NCBI GenBank assembly: GCA_937927575.1
Contig: CALBEE010000234.1
Span: forward strand, 1 to 56,177
Source of the DNA: an uncultured Saprospiraceae bacterium
GTDB lineage: Bacteria; Bacteroidota; Bacteroidia; Chitinophagales; Saprospiraceae
Reading direction: 5' to 3'
Length of the DNA stretch: 56,177 nt
Positions 24,284 through 32,356 of the stretch are shown here, piece by piece (positions within the stretch are counted from its first letter, which is position 1; each line of letters opens with the position of its first letter). Both the position numbers and the translations under genes were made by a program. The notes beneath the pieces are model-generated. The model made no database searches, was not told the DNA's origin, and was given only the letters and a program-made list of their open reading frames with translations.

Positions 24284-24291
24284 TATATTTG
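24284..24291 (+). promoter_or_regulatory. Possible promoter -7 box for the cytochrome c lipoprotein
   Basis: TATATTTG fits TAnnTTTG. A TTTG 22 bases upstream (within the end of gntP) could serve as the -33 box, with a longer spacer than the usual 19. The next gene starts 44 bases downstream. Confidence 0.45.
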
Positions 24292-24334
24292 ACTCACAGG
24301 AAATACAAAAGGATAACTTAATAAATCTTAGAAT

Positions 24335-24820
24335 ATGAAAATCATACACTCAATCATAACCCTATTATTTTTTGGGTTAATAATCCAATCATGTGGGGAT
24401 CAGCCAGAAAAGAAAAAATCCGCTTTTGGTGATGTCAATTATAAGAAAGAGACAAAGTCAGAAAGCACTTCTACTAAGGTGGCATCTGCAGAGGTAGAAT
24501 CAGAAGAAAGCGAAGGTGCTGCAGGGCAGCCAGATGAACAAATTGCAGTGGCCAAAAAACTTATCTCATCTACCGATAATGATTTAGTAAAGTCCGTGGA
24601 TGCGAAAAAGATCTTTAAAAACTATTGTGCCATTTGTCATGGACGTAAAGGCAATATGCAAATTAATGGATCTAAAGATTTATCAAAAACTAATACTTCA
24701 CTTGCTCAAAGAGTTGCACAAATCTATTTTGGCCGTGGTACTATGACTCCTTTTAAAGGCATCATCAAAGACGAAGAAGTCATCGCTGTGGCTCAGTATA
24801 TTGATGAGTTGAAAAAGTAG
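24335..24820 (+). CDS. Cytochrome c lipoprotein
   Basis: The 161-residue product has a lipoprotein signal (lipobox IQSC, Cys20), a Lys/Ser/Glu-rich linker of about 65 residues, and a compact cytochrome c domain (about 90-161) with heme site CAICH and a distal Met in RGTMTPFKG, followed by VIAVAQYIDELKK. This is a class I cytochrome anchored to the membrane by lipid. It can carry electrons to a terminal oxidase. No partner oxidoreductase is adjacent; the closest periplasmic dehydrogenases in the window are the SorAB and GMC pairs, and a link is speculative. Confidence 0.9.
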   Translation: MKIIHSIITLLFFGLIIQSCGDQPEKKKSAFGDVNYKKETKSESTSTKVASAEVESEESEGAAGQPDEQIAVAKKLISSTDNDLVKSVDAKKIFKNYCAICHGRKGNMQINGSKDLSKTNTSLAQRVAQIYFGRGTMTPFKGIIKDEEVIAVAQYIDELKK

Positions 24821-25309
24821 TTTTTGCATTACTAAGTAATGAATAAATTTAAAATAAGCCCAATTGCTTATTTGTAATATGGACTATTTTTTAATGTATA
24901 GTTATTTGATAAATTCAAAATTGCAGAGAGAAATAAAAACATAAGTCTTCTCTTGCTCCTGAATGTGTTTTACTTTAGGAATTCATTAAATTGCTAGCGT
25001 TAAATGCAGATTGTACGAAGATCTTTTTCACCTGAATAAAAGTATAAATACGTCAGAAGTGGTGAAACCTTGGAGCCACTTTAGTATTTCTACTTTGTTT
25101 TATATGCGAGGAACGAGCAAATAAAATTCCTTTGAAAAAGTCCCTTTTTCTTTGGTTCGTTTCTTTTGGGGAGGCAAAAGAAATGAACGCTTAGCTGGCG
25201 AAGCGACATCACGAATTAGTTTTATTGATACTGACTGTAGAATGCAAAATAATGGGACTAGAGTACTAGTTTTATCAAACGCCAAAATTTCAAATTGGAT
25301 ATCTAATTA
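24821..25309. other. 489-base convergent gap with a hairpin-containing repeat-like segment
   Basis: The left half (24821-25090) is AT-rich and shows no gene or clear terminator. The right half contains the hairpin described at 25155-25188 and may belong to a dispersed intergenic repeat. The two short overlapping frames here (25100-25285 on minus, 25152-25490 on plus) are not considered genes. Confidence 0.5.
25155..25188. repeat. Long hairpin, probable dispersed intergenic repeat
   Basis: GTTCGTTTCTTTTG (25155-25168) and CAAAAGAAATGAAC (25175-25188) form a 14-bp stem with one G-T pair; the loop is GGGAGG. The surrounding segment (about 25130-25260) has a GC content and word use unlike its neighbours and resembles intergenic repeats of Bacteroidota, as I remember them. 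Only one copy is in this window. Confidence 0.45.
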
Positions 25310-26926
25310 TCACCCTTTAATGGCCTTTAAGTATTTTTTCAATTCCTCTTTCACAACAGGAAATAAAAACATCAAGCCTATCATATTAGGAAATACTAGC
25401 GCTAATATCATAGCGTCCGAAAATTTTATAACGGCATCTAAAGTTACTGCCGCTCCCAAGACAGTAAAAATTAAAAAAATGATTTTGTAAGTCATATCTA
25501 CCGCTTTGGATCTTCCGAACAAATATTTCCATGCTTGTAATCCATAATATGACCATGAGATCATTGTAGAGAAGGCAAATAGTATTACCGCTATAGCCAA
25601 TACATATGAAAATCCTGGAATAGAAGCATCAAATGCCATTGAAGTTAGATTTACGCCTCCAATTCTTAATCCATTACTGATTAAGGCAGCTTCATTATTA
25701 ACTACATCTCCGTAGACAAATACTTCATTCATATTAAACATTACGATTACTAATGCAGTCATAGTACAAATGATCACCGTATCGATAAGTGGTTCGAGTA
25801 AGGCTACTAGCCCTTCGGAGGCCGCGTACTTTGTATTGACCGCAGAGTGTGCTATAGCAGCTGACCCTGCACCTGCTTCATTAGAAAAAGCAGCTCTTCT
25901 AAATCCTTGAATCATCACCCCAATAAATCCTCCTGTAATAGTTGCTCTCGGACTAAAGGCTTCGCTTATAATCAAACTTATCGCATCATCAACCAAGTCA
26001 TAATTAATAATAATAATGAACAATGCGGCCCCTACATAAATCGCTGCCATAATCGGTACTACCTTTTCAGTAACTTTTGCGATTCTTTTGATTCCACCAA
26101 TGATTACAATTCCCACCAAGATGGCCATTATAAAACCAAGGATAGTTCCAATGGAATCACCTTCTAAACCAAAGCGTTCTATGATTTGAGCCGCGGCTTG
26201 ATTAGATTGAAATGCGTTACCTCCACCAAAGGAGGCACCTACACAGAGTAAGGCAAATATAGCAGCTAATACTTTTCCTAATTTATGCCATCCGAGATCA
26301 TCAAGACCTTTGGATAAGTAGTACATGGGTCCTCCATGTACTTTTCCATTAGCATCGATATCTCTATACCGGACTCCCAAAGTACATTCTACAAATTTGG
26401 AAGACATTCCAAGTAGGCCTGCTAAGATCATCCAGAATGTAGCGCCTGGTCCACCGATAGATATAGCCACTGCCACCATCGCAATATTCCCTAATCCAAC
26501 GGTTCCACTTACAGCAGTAGTCAAAGCTTGAAAATGATTTAATTCTCCTGCTTTGCCTTCATCTTTAATAGTATCTACCAAATCGCCATCAACCACATTT
26601 ACATTAAGTACTTCTCTTTTATTTTCTGTAGTATCCAAATGATCGTATTTACCACGCACGACTTGTATCGCCATAGGTAATCTTCTGATGTTGATAAAGG
26701 AAAAGTAAATGGTGAAAAATAAGGCTCCTCCAATCAAGATGATTAAGATGATCGGAATAGAGATACCTAATATATTAATTTCTGTGAAAATTAAATTTTC
26801 GAACCAAAGCGCAAATGGCATGAAAGCATCATTGATTTTTTCATCAAAACCCACATTGTTAGCAAATAATAAATAGGGTAATACAATAGCAATAGATAAC
26901 AATAGAATTCTTAAACGCATCTTCAA
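25310..26926 (-). CDS. Sodium:alanine/glycine symporter (AGCS family)
   Basis: The 538-residue protein has about 11 membrane segments. AGCS signatures are present: ALTTAVSGTVGLGNIAMVAVAI, GGPGATFWMILAGLLGMSSKF, GVRYRDIDANGKVHGGPMYYL and RRAAFSNEAGAGSAAIAHSA. Such carriers import alanine, glycine or related amino acids with sodium. An N-terminal extension of about 45 residues with a signal-like start (MRLRILLLSIAIVLPYLLFANN) is longer than in many relatives. It is transcribed from the right, where an operator-like TTTGTCAG array lies 55-102 bases upstream of the start, so it is probably regulated. Substrate choice is not certain. Confidence 0.92.
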   Translation of the reverse strand: MKMRLRILLLSIAIVLPYLLFANNVGFDEKINDAFMPFALWFENLIFTEINILGISIPIILIILIGGALFFTIYFSFINIRRLPMAIQVVRGKYDHLDTTENKREVLNVNVVDGDLVDTIKDEGKAGELNHFQALTTAVSGTVGLGNIAMVAVAISIGGPGATFWMILAGLLGMSSKFVECTLGVRYRDIDANGKVHGGPMYYLSKGLDDLGWHKLGKVLAAIFALLCVGASFGGGNAFQSNQAAAQIIERFGLEGDSIGTILGFIMAILVGIVIIGGIKRIAKVTEKVVPIMAAIYVGAALFIIIINYDLVDDAISLIISEAFSPRATITGGFIGVMIQGFRRAAFSNEAGAGSAAIAHSAVNTKYAASEGLVALLEPLIDTVIICTMTALVIVMFNMNEVFVYGDVVNNEAALISNGLRIGGVNLTSMAFDASIPGFSYVLAIAVILFAFSTMISWSYYGLQAWKYLFGRSKAVDMTYKIIFLIFTVLGAAVTLDAVIKFSDAMILALVFPNMIGLMFLFPVVKEELKKYLKAIKG

Positions 26927-26980
26927 TTTGATTTGATTAATGAAAGTGCTATTTCAATATTCAATGAAGAATTATCTCGA

Positions 26981-27028
26981 TTTGTCAGCAAAAAATATGA
27001 TTTGTCAGTAATGTCTCTTACTGACAAA
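26981..27028. promoter_or_regulatory. TTTGTCAG repeat array, candidate operator of the symporter gene
   Basis: TTTGTCAG occurs at 26981-26988 and again at 27001-27008, exactly 20 bases apart. The second copy is the left half of a perfect inverted repeat TTTGTCAGTAA-N6-TTACTGACAAA (27001-27011 and 27018-27028). Three half-sites in helical register just upstream of the minus-strand symporter gene suggest a regulator-binding region. The hairpin could also act as a terminator for the gene ending at 27192. Confidence 0.6.
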
Positions 27029-27191
27029 GCGATAAAGCCCTGATAATCAATTGATGTTTAGTTTTGGAAATAGATTAGAACAGATTGACCAATTCAATTT
27101 GTATTAATCAATTCTATGTTTTTGATATTATCTTTAACAATAAAGTGATGTCAGAATTATGAATGGTTTAGTCGATATACAAAGCAATTTG

Positions 27192-28355
27192 CTAAAGGAT
27201 ATTGATTTTGGATGGAAGTAGATTCAGCCGTACTTTACGATGCGCATTCTCGCTATTTTCAAATAAAACATTCTTTAAAGGTATCTCATGGTGTGTTTTG
27301 GTCCAATTATCTTTTCCATAAATACCATCTAATAATTGATGGAGTAGTCTCTTGATTTCGTTATAATCTTTTATATCGTATATCTTCTCCAATCTTGTTT
27401 CTGCTTTAGGCTTTATTTCCAACCAGCCTTCATTGAGTTTTCTCTTTGCGATAAATTTCTCTAGTAAAGTATAGCTACTGGGTGTTAGTGAAATGTCATT
27501 CAATTCTTTGCCAGGAATGCCTTTGAGATGACAGTGGTTTTGGTATCTACCATTTTCCGTTTTCATTCTTTTTATAGAAATCGAAAGCTGATGAGCTGAG
27601 GGTAGTATATTTTCTGATAGCTCTTTCACCCAACTTAAAGCCAAAGCAAAAAATAGCATGATCAACGAACTTTTGAATACCGCTGAACTTAATGTTAAGT
27701 ACATCTCAGAGTCTGTAAACTTAAATAATTGAGCAGCCAAAATAACCGCGATACAAAGTAATGATAGCCAGGACAAAAGCTTGAGTCTGCGACGATAAAA
27801 TGAAGTCCATAAAACATATGCTAAAAAGACTAGCGTAAGTATAGAATAGTATACATCGAGCTCCGAAATAAATCCAATTCCTATTCCGCTAAAAGTGATT
27901 CGTAGGGTAGGGATCAAGCAAAATAAAAATGGCAAGCCTACAATTAGTGGCCAGTACTTGGATGATATAATATGATCAATTTTTTCAGGTATATATCTAA
28001 ACCAAGGAAGTGATAGAAGTATAAATAAACTATTGAATAAGGAAAAGATACTTCTCCATCCACTATTCACTACTTTATGATTGGAAATCTTAGTCAGAGA
28101 TGATTCATCAAGAGGATTACCAAGAAGATTTTCTATGATGGAAGTGAAATAAATATCTGCGAACCCTGAAAAACTCCAACACAATACAGATAAAGCCAAG
28201 AATACCTGACCGAAGTCCTTTTGCTTTTTTCCAATGTGAAACCATATAGCCATCAATGCAACAAAAGCAAATAAACAAACAATGCATTGCCACCATCCAT
28301 AGAAGGAAAGTACCGCATTATTTTTGAGGGCTTCTATTGCATCATAAGGCTCCAT
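27192..28355 (-). CDS. Polytopic membrane protein with cytosolic C-terminal domain, unknown
   Basis: The 387-residue protein has about seven membrane helices in the first 245 residues (for example WWQCIVCLFAFVALMAIWF, FNSLFILLSLPWF and LSLLCIAVILAAQLF). A soluble C-terminal domain of about 140 residues follows: HQLSISIKRMK, DISLTPSSYTLLEKFIAKRKL, and YNEIKRLLHQLLDGIYG. The 'ISLTP-x5-LL-x-F' phrase resembles the start of a winged-helix DNA-binding domain of the OmpR type, but no firm match can be made by eye. A one-component membrane regulator is possible. It starts nine bases after the stop of pepD, so it is in the same operon. Confidence 0.55.
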   Translation of the reverse strand: MEPYDAIEALKNNAVLSFYGWWQCIVCLFAFVALMAIWFHIGKKQKDFGQVFLALSVLCWSFSGFADIYFTSIIENLLGNPLDESSLTKISNHKVVNSGWRSIFSLFNSLFILLSLPWFRYIPEKIDHIISSKYWPLIVGLPFLFCLIPTLRITFSGIGIGFISELDVYYSILTLVFLAYVLWTSFYRRRLKLLSWLSLLCIAVILAAQLFKFTDSEMYLTLSSAVFKSSLIMLFFALALSWVKELSENILPSAHQLSISIKRMKTENGRYQNHCHLKGIPGKELNDISLTPSSYTLLEKFIAKRKLNEGWLEIKPKAETRLEKIYDIKDYNEIKRLLHQLLDGIYGKDNWTKTHHEIPLKNVLFENSENAHRKVRLNLLPSKINIL

Positions 28356-28364
28356 GGATCAAGA

Positions 28365-29822
28365 TTATTTTTTCGGAATCTCTTTCAAAACTTGCATTAA
28401 ATATTTCCAATACTTCTGTACCGAACTGATCTGTACTTTTTCATCAGGCGAATGCGCCCCTCTAATATTTGGTCCAAAAGAAATCATTTCCATGTCTGGA
28501 TAATTGGTGCCAATAATGCCACATTCAAGTCCCGCATGACAAGCGTTGACATGTGGTTCTTCCTTAAACATATCTACATAGATGGTACGCATGGTTTCGA
28601 TTATCTCAGCCTCAGGATTTGGTGTCCATCCTGGATAGGTGCCAGAGAGTTCTACTTGAGCACCGATCATGGCAAAGATGCTGTGAATCGCATTTACCTC
28701 ATCCATCTTCTCCGTATCTACCGAGCTGCGTGTTAAACACAATGCAGTATAAGTACCATCTTTTACGATGACTCTTGCGAGATTATTGCTCGTTTGTACC
28801 AGTCCATCTATAGTAGGACTCATTCTATAAATCCCATTAGGGCAAGCATATATGGCATGTAATAAATTGATTTGAGAATGATCGTCCATGACCTTAGGTG
28901 TACCTATGGTTTGGCTGATTTCTATCTCCAAGTCATTGTCAGTATAAGAGTATTCTGATATGATTACACTAGCTAAATTAACTGCATATTCCTCCATCGT
29001 TTCTATCTTATCAGCAGGCACCGTAATGATGGCAACGGATTCTCTTGGTATAGCATTCCTCACACTTCCTCCATCTATGCTACTTACTCTAATCCGCACT
29101 TCATGATCAAGCATATGTAACATTCTGTTCATGATCTTATTTGCATTGCCGAGCCCTTTATGGATATCCATGCCAGAGTGCCCTCCATTTAGACCAGAGA
29201 CCTTGATCATATATGGAGTGTGATTCGTAGGCATTTCTTCTTCAGTATAAGTACCTGTTGCTGTAATGTCTATACCACCTGCACAACCAATAGTAAGTTC
29301 ATTATCGTCTTCAGTATCTAGATTTAATAAGATCGTCCCAGATAATAATCCACCTTTCAGCTCTAATGCGCCTGTCATTCCGGTTTCTTCATCAATGGTA
29401 AATAGAGCTTCGATGGCAGGATGATCTATATCAGTACTTTCTAATATGGCCATGATCGTCGCAACGCCTATTCCGTTATCTGCTCCAAGTGTAGTACCGT
29501 CAGCATGGATCCAATCACCATCAACTATCATTCGGATGCCTTCTGTATCAAAATCAAAGACGGTATCTGCATTTTTTTGATGCACCATATCCAAGTGACT
29601 TTGCATAACTATGGTCTGTCTATCTTCCATGCCAGCAGTCGCTGGTTTCTTGATAATAACATTACCAATATGATCTACTATGGTCTCCAAGCTTAAAGAT
29701 TCTCCATACTCTTTCATAAATTGAATCACTCGCTCTTCTTTCTTCGACGGTCGAGGTACTGCATTTAAGGCTTCGAAGTTTTTCCAAAGCTCCTTCGGTT
29801 CTATTGCTGATATATTACTCAC
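28365..29822 (-). CDS. pepD: Aminoacyl-histidine dipeptidase / cytosol non-specific dipeptidase (M20C)
   Basis: The 485-residue protein is a PepD-type zinc peptidase. Metal ligands are visible: SHLDMVHQ (His76, Asp78), GADNGIGVA (Asp115), DEETGMTGA (Glu145-Glu146 region), LNLDTEDD (Asp) and a C-terminal CHAGLECGI with ISFGPNIRGAHSPDEKV containing the last His. A lid domain with GLNGGHSGMDIHKG lies in the middle. It cleaves dipeptides, including those with N-terminal beta-alanine or C-terminal histidine, in the cytosol. The length matches E. coli PepD (485). It heads a two-gene minus-strand operon with the unknown membrane protein. Confidence 0.93.
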   Translation of the reverse strand: MSNISAIEPKELWKNFEALNAVPRPSKKEERVIQFMKEYGESLSLETIVDHIGNVIIKKPATAGMEDRQTIVMQSHLDMVHQKNADTVFDFDTEGIRMIVDGDWIHADGTTLGADNGIGVATIMAILESTDIDHPAIEALFTIDEETGMTGALELKGGLLSGTILLNLDTEDDNELTIGCAGGIDITATGTYTEEEMPTNHTPYMIKVSGLNGGHSGMDIHKGLGNANKIMNRMLHMLDHEVRIRVSSIDGGSVRNAIPRESVAIITVPADKIETMEEYAVNLASVIISEYSYTDNDLEIEISQTIGTPKVMDDHSQINLLHAIYACPNGIYRMSPTIDGLVQTSNNLARVIVKDGTYTALCLTRSSVDTEKMDEVNAIHSIFAMIGAQVELSGTYPGWTPNPEAEIIETMRTIYVDMFKEEPHVNACHAGLECGIIGTNYPDMEMISFGPNIRGAHSPDEKVQISSVQKYWKYLMQVLKEIPKK

Positions 29823-29871
29823 TATGCTATAATGTGTTATTTGAAACGGTAAGTTACGACTCTAATCGCAA

Positions 29872-29946
29872 AATAGCCTTACGCCTGTTTGAAAGGTAGA
29901 ATAGCCTTCAGGCTGTTGTAGAAAGAATGTCCTTACGTCCAGATCC
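29872..29946. repeat. Three imperfect tandem units of 26-28 bases
   Basis: Units begin AATAGCCTTACGCC (29872), AATAGCCTTCAGGC (29900) and AATGTCCTTACGTC (29926). The middle unit can fold as AGCCT-TC-AGGCT. They lie in the divergent gap between pepD and ligD. Copies are too divergent and too short for a CRISPR array. Confidence 0.45.
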
Positions 29947-30011
29947 ATGCCTAAAAATCGACATTCCACGCAATTTCTTACCTTAGGCATAACTATTGGA
30001 ATAATATTAAA

Positions 30012-32351
30012 GTGTCAAAAGATATAGTCACTAACATAGAAAGCCGAAAGGTCAAAATCACTAATTTGGATAAAGTACTTTATCCCAGTTTAGCAATTAC
30101 CAAGGCGGAATTTATACAGACATATATTCAGTTGGCACCCTTTCTTTTGCCGCACCTCGAAGATAGACCATTAACTTTAATTAGATTTCCAGATGGTATT
30201 CATGGCAGCAAATTTTATTCTAAAAATAAGCCTGATTGGACACCTAAGTGGATTCCAGATGTAAAGGTAGAACACGAAAACGATACCATTAGATATATCC
30301 TCGCGAATGAAATGGCTACTTTGGCATGGACAGCGAATCTTGCTGCCTTAGATCTGCATCCTATGCAAGTAAGATCTAAGCATATGGATCAACCGGATCA
30401 ATTCATTTTCGATCTAGATCCTTCTCCTGAATTTGGTTTCGATAAAGTAAAGGAATTGGCGCTTTCACTTCGTAAGATTTTGGAAAGCTATGGTTACCAT
30501 CCTTTCATAAAAACAAGCGGAAGTAAAGGCCTACATATTTATATACCTCTAATAGTCGACAAGACAATCGATAAAGTGTTTGAAGCCTTCAAAAAGATTT
30601 CTCAGGAGTTTGTTTCTATTCATAAAGACATTGCAACTTTAAGAATAACCAAGGAGAAAAGAAAAGGAAAAGTGCTTTTAGATATTTATCGAAATCATAA
30701 ATCTCAAACTTGCGCTGCACCTTACACTACCAGAGCAAGAGTAGGGGCTCCTGTCTCTACACCTTTTCGATGGGAGATGATGGATCAAATAAAATCATCA
30801 AAACAATGGAATGTAAAAACCATCATCGACTATATTAAAGAGGAAGGTGACGCTTGGGAAAATTTTTATGAGTTTGCTTCTGAATTACATACCGTTAGAA
30901 AAACGATAAGCATATCAAAAGATAAAAAAGAAAAAACCGAAGAGCAAATCGTACTCGATAAAGAAGCTAAAGAGAAGTTGGCTAAATACGATCAAAAAAG
31001 AGATTTTGAAAAGACTTCAGAGCCTATAGCTGAGGCTGTAACAGGGAATGATGATCGATTCGTAATTCAATTGCATGATGCTACTAATTTGCATTATGAC
31101 CTTAGGTTAGAACAAGGCGGCGTATTGCTTTCTTGGGCGATACCCAAAGGATTTCCTTCACGTAATGGTGTCAAAAGATTGGCTATTCAAACTGAACCTC
31201 ATCCAGTTAAATATCTAACTTTTGAAGGCGTAATTCCAAAAGGCGAATATGGCGGTGGTACAATGTGGGTTTTCGATTCTGGAAAATACGAAGTCAAAGA
31301 ACAGACTCCTAAGAAAATTACTTTTACACTTAATGGAAAGCTGATCAAAGGCACTTTTACTTTAGTGAAAACCAGAGAGAATCAATGGCTATTGAGCACA
31401 AAACAGGATCTTGATTTTGGCAATTATAAAGTGAAACCTATGCTTGCTAGTATGTCCAAAAATGTACCTTCGGTCAAAGATTATTTCTATGAAGTAAAAT
31501 GGGATGGGATAAGAGTCATAGCTTCCATTTGGCATGATGAAGTGAAGCTCTTGAGTAGAAGTGGAAGAGATATTACAGAGCGCTTTCCGAAGATCGTAGA
31601 GCAGCTCAAAGATGAAATGAGTCATAGCGCTGTAATCGATGGAGAGATTGTAGCCTTAGAAGCTAATGGTGCTCCCAATTTTGCTAATGTCATTAGTCGA
31701 ATGCATACACAAGGTAAGAATGCCATTGAGCGAGCCAGTAAAAGGATAAAAACTTCATTGTATGCTTTTGACTGTATCGTAATCGATGGTGTCAACATCG
31801 GTAATCTGCCGATAGAGAAGCGGCGCGAATGGCTTCGTACATTATTTGATGACAGAGAGCATTTGCGATATAGCAATACTTTTGAAGACGGTGAAAATCT
31901 CTTTGCAGCAGCGCAAGCTATGGGCCTAGAAGGAATTATGGCCAAGAAGCGAGGTGCCAGATATGTAGAGGGTAGGCGATCAGAAAATTGGCTGAAAATA
32001 AAAGTACGCCATGATGATGAAGCTACCCTTATCGGCTACACCAAAGGGAAAGGTGATAGATCAGGTACCTTTGGTTCTTTGCATTTGGCTAAAGTGGAAG
32101 ACGGAAATTATTCTTATATGGGTAAGGTTGGAACTGGTTACGACACTTCAAAAATGAAAGAAATTTATGCTAAACTTTCATCTTTGAAAAAAGTTAAAAA
32201 ACCTATCAAAGATAAGATCGATGAAGAGTCAGAAACCATTTGGGTAGAAGAAGCCTATATCATCAAAATCCAATACGCAAGTATGACAGATAATGGTACT
32301 TATCGAGAGCCGGTTTTTAAGGCTATGATTCCTAAAGAGTCGCTTTCTTAG
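30012..32351 (+). CDS. ligD: Multi-domain ATP-dependent DNA ligase LigD (polymerase-phosphoesterase-ligase)
   Basis: The 779-residue protein starts at GTG 30012. Domain order is polymerase (about 1-290; FDLDPSP with Asp134 and Asp136, SGSKGLHIYIP), 3'-phosphoesterase (about 345-470; QLHDATNLHYDLRLE with His355, His361, Asp363) and ATP-dependent ligase (about 475-779; VKWDGIR with nucleotidyl Lys496, DGEIVAL, EGIMAKK, ending in an OB-fold with ENWLKIK at the border). This is the mycobacterial order; Pseudomonas LigD has PE-LIG-POL. LigD trims, fills and seals double-strand breaks together with Ku. No ku gene is in this window. All visible catalytic residues are in place. Confidence 0.93.
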   Translation: MSKDIVTNIESRKVKITNLDKVLYPSLAITKAEFIQTYIQLAPFLLPHLEDRPLTLIRFPDGIHGSKFYSKNKPDWTPKWIPDVKVEHENDTIRYILANEMATLAWTANLAALDLHPMQVRSKHMDQPDQFIFDLDPSPEFGFDKVKELALSLRKILESYGYHPFIKTSGSKGLHIYIPLIVDKTIDKVFEAFKKISQEFVSIHKDIATLRITKEKRKGKVLLDIYRNHKSQTCAAPYTTRARVGAPVSTPFRWEMMDQIKSSKQWNVKTIIDYIKEEGDAWENFYEFASELHTVRKTISISKDKKEKTEEQIVLDKEAKEKLAKYDQKRDFEKTSEPIAEAVTGNDDRFVIQLHDATNLHYDLRLEQGGVLLSWAIPKGFPSRNGVKRLAIQTEPHPVKYLTFEGVIPKGEYGGGTMWVFDSGKYEVKEQTPKKITFTLNGKLIKGTFTLVKTRENQWLLSTKQDLDFGNYKVKPMLASMSKNVPSVKDYFYEVKWDGIRVIASIWHDEVKLLSRSGRDITERFPKIVEQLKDEMSHSAVIDGEIVALEANGAPNFANVISRMHTQGKNAIERASKRIKTSLYAFDCIVIDGVNIGNLPIEKRREWLRTLFDDREHLRYSNTFEDGENLFAAAQAMGLEGIMAKKRGARYVEGRRSENWLKIKVRHDDEATLIGYTKGKGDRSGTFGSLHLAKVEDGNYSYMGKVGTGYDTSKMKEIYAKLSSLKKVKKPIKDKIDEESETIWVEEAYIIKIQYASMTDNGTYREPVFKAMIPKESLS

Positions 32352-32356
32352 AAAAC

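Noticed and set aside
25152..25490. 112-codon plus-strand frame at the end of the symporter gene
   Set aside because: It overlaps the hairpin repeat and continues antisense to the symporter C-terminus.
29872..29946. CRISPR-like array
   Set aside because: Only three units, not identical to each other, without spacers of constant length and no cas genes.
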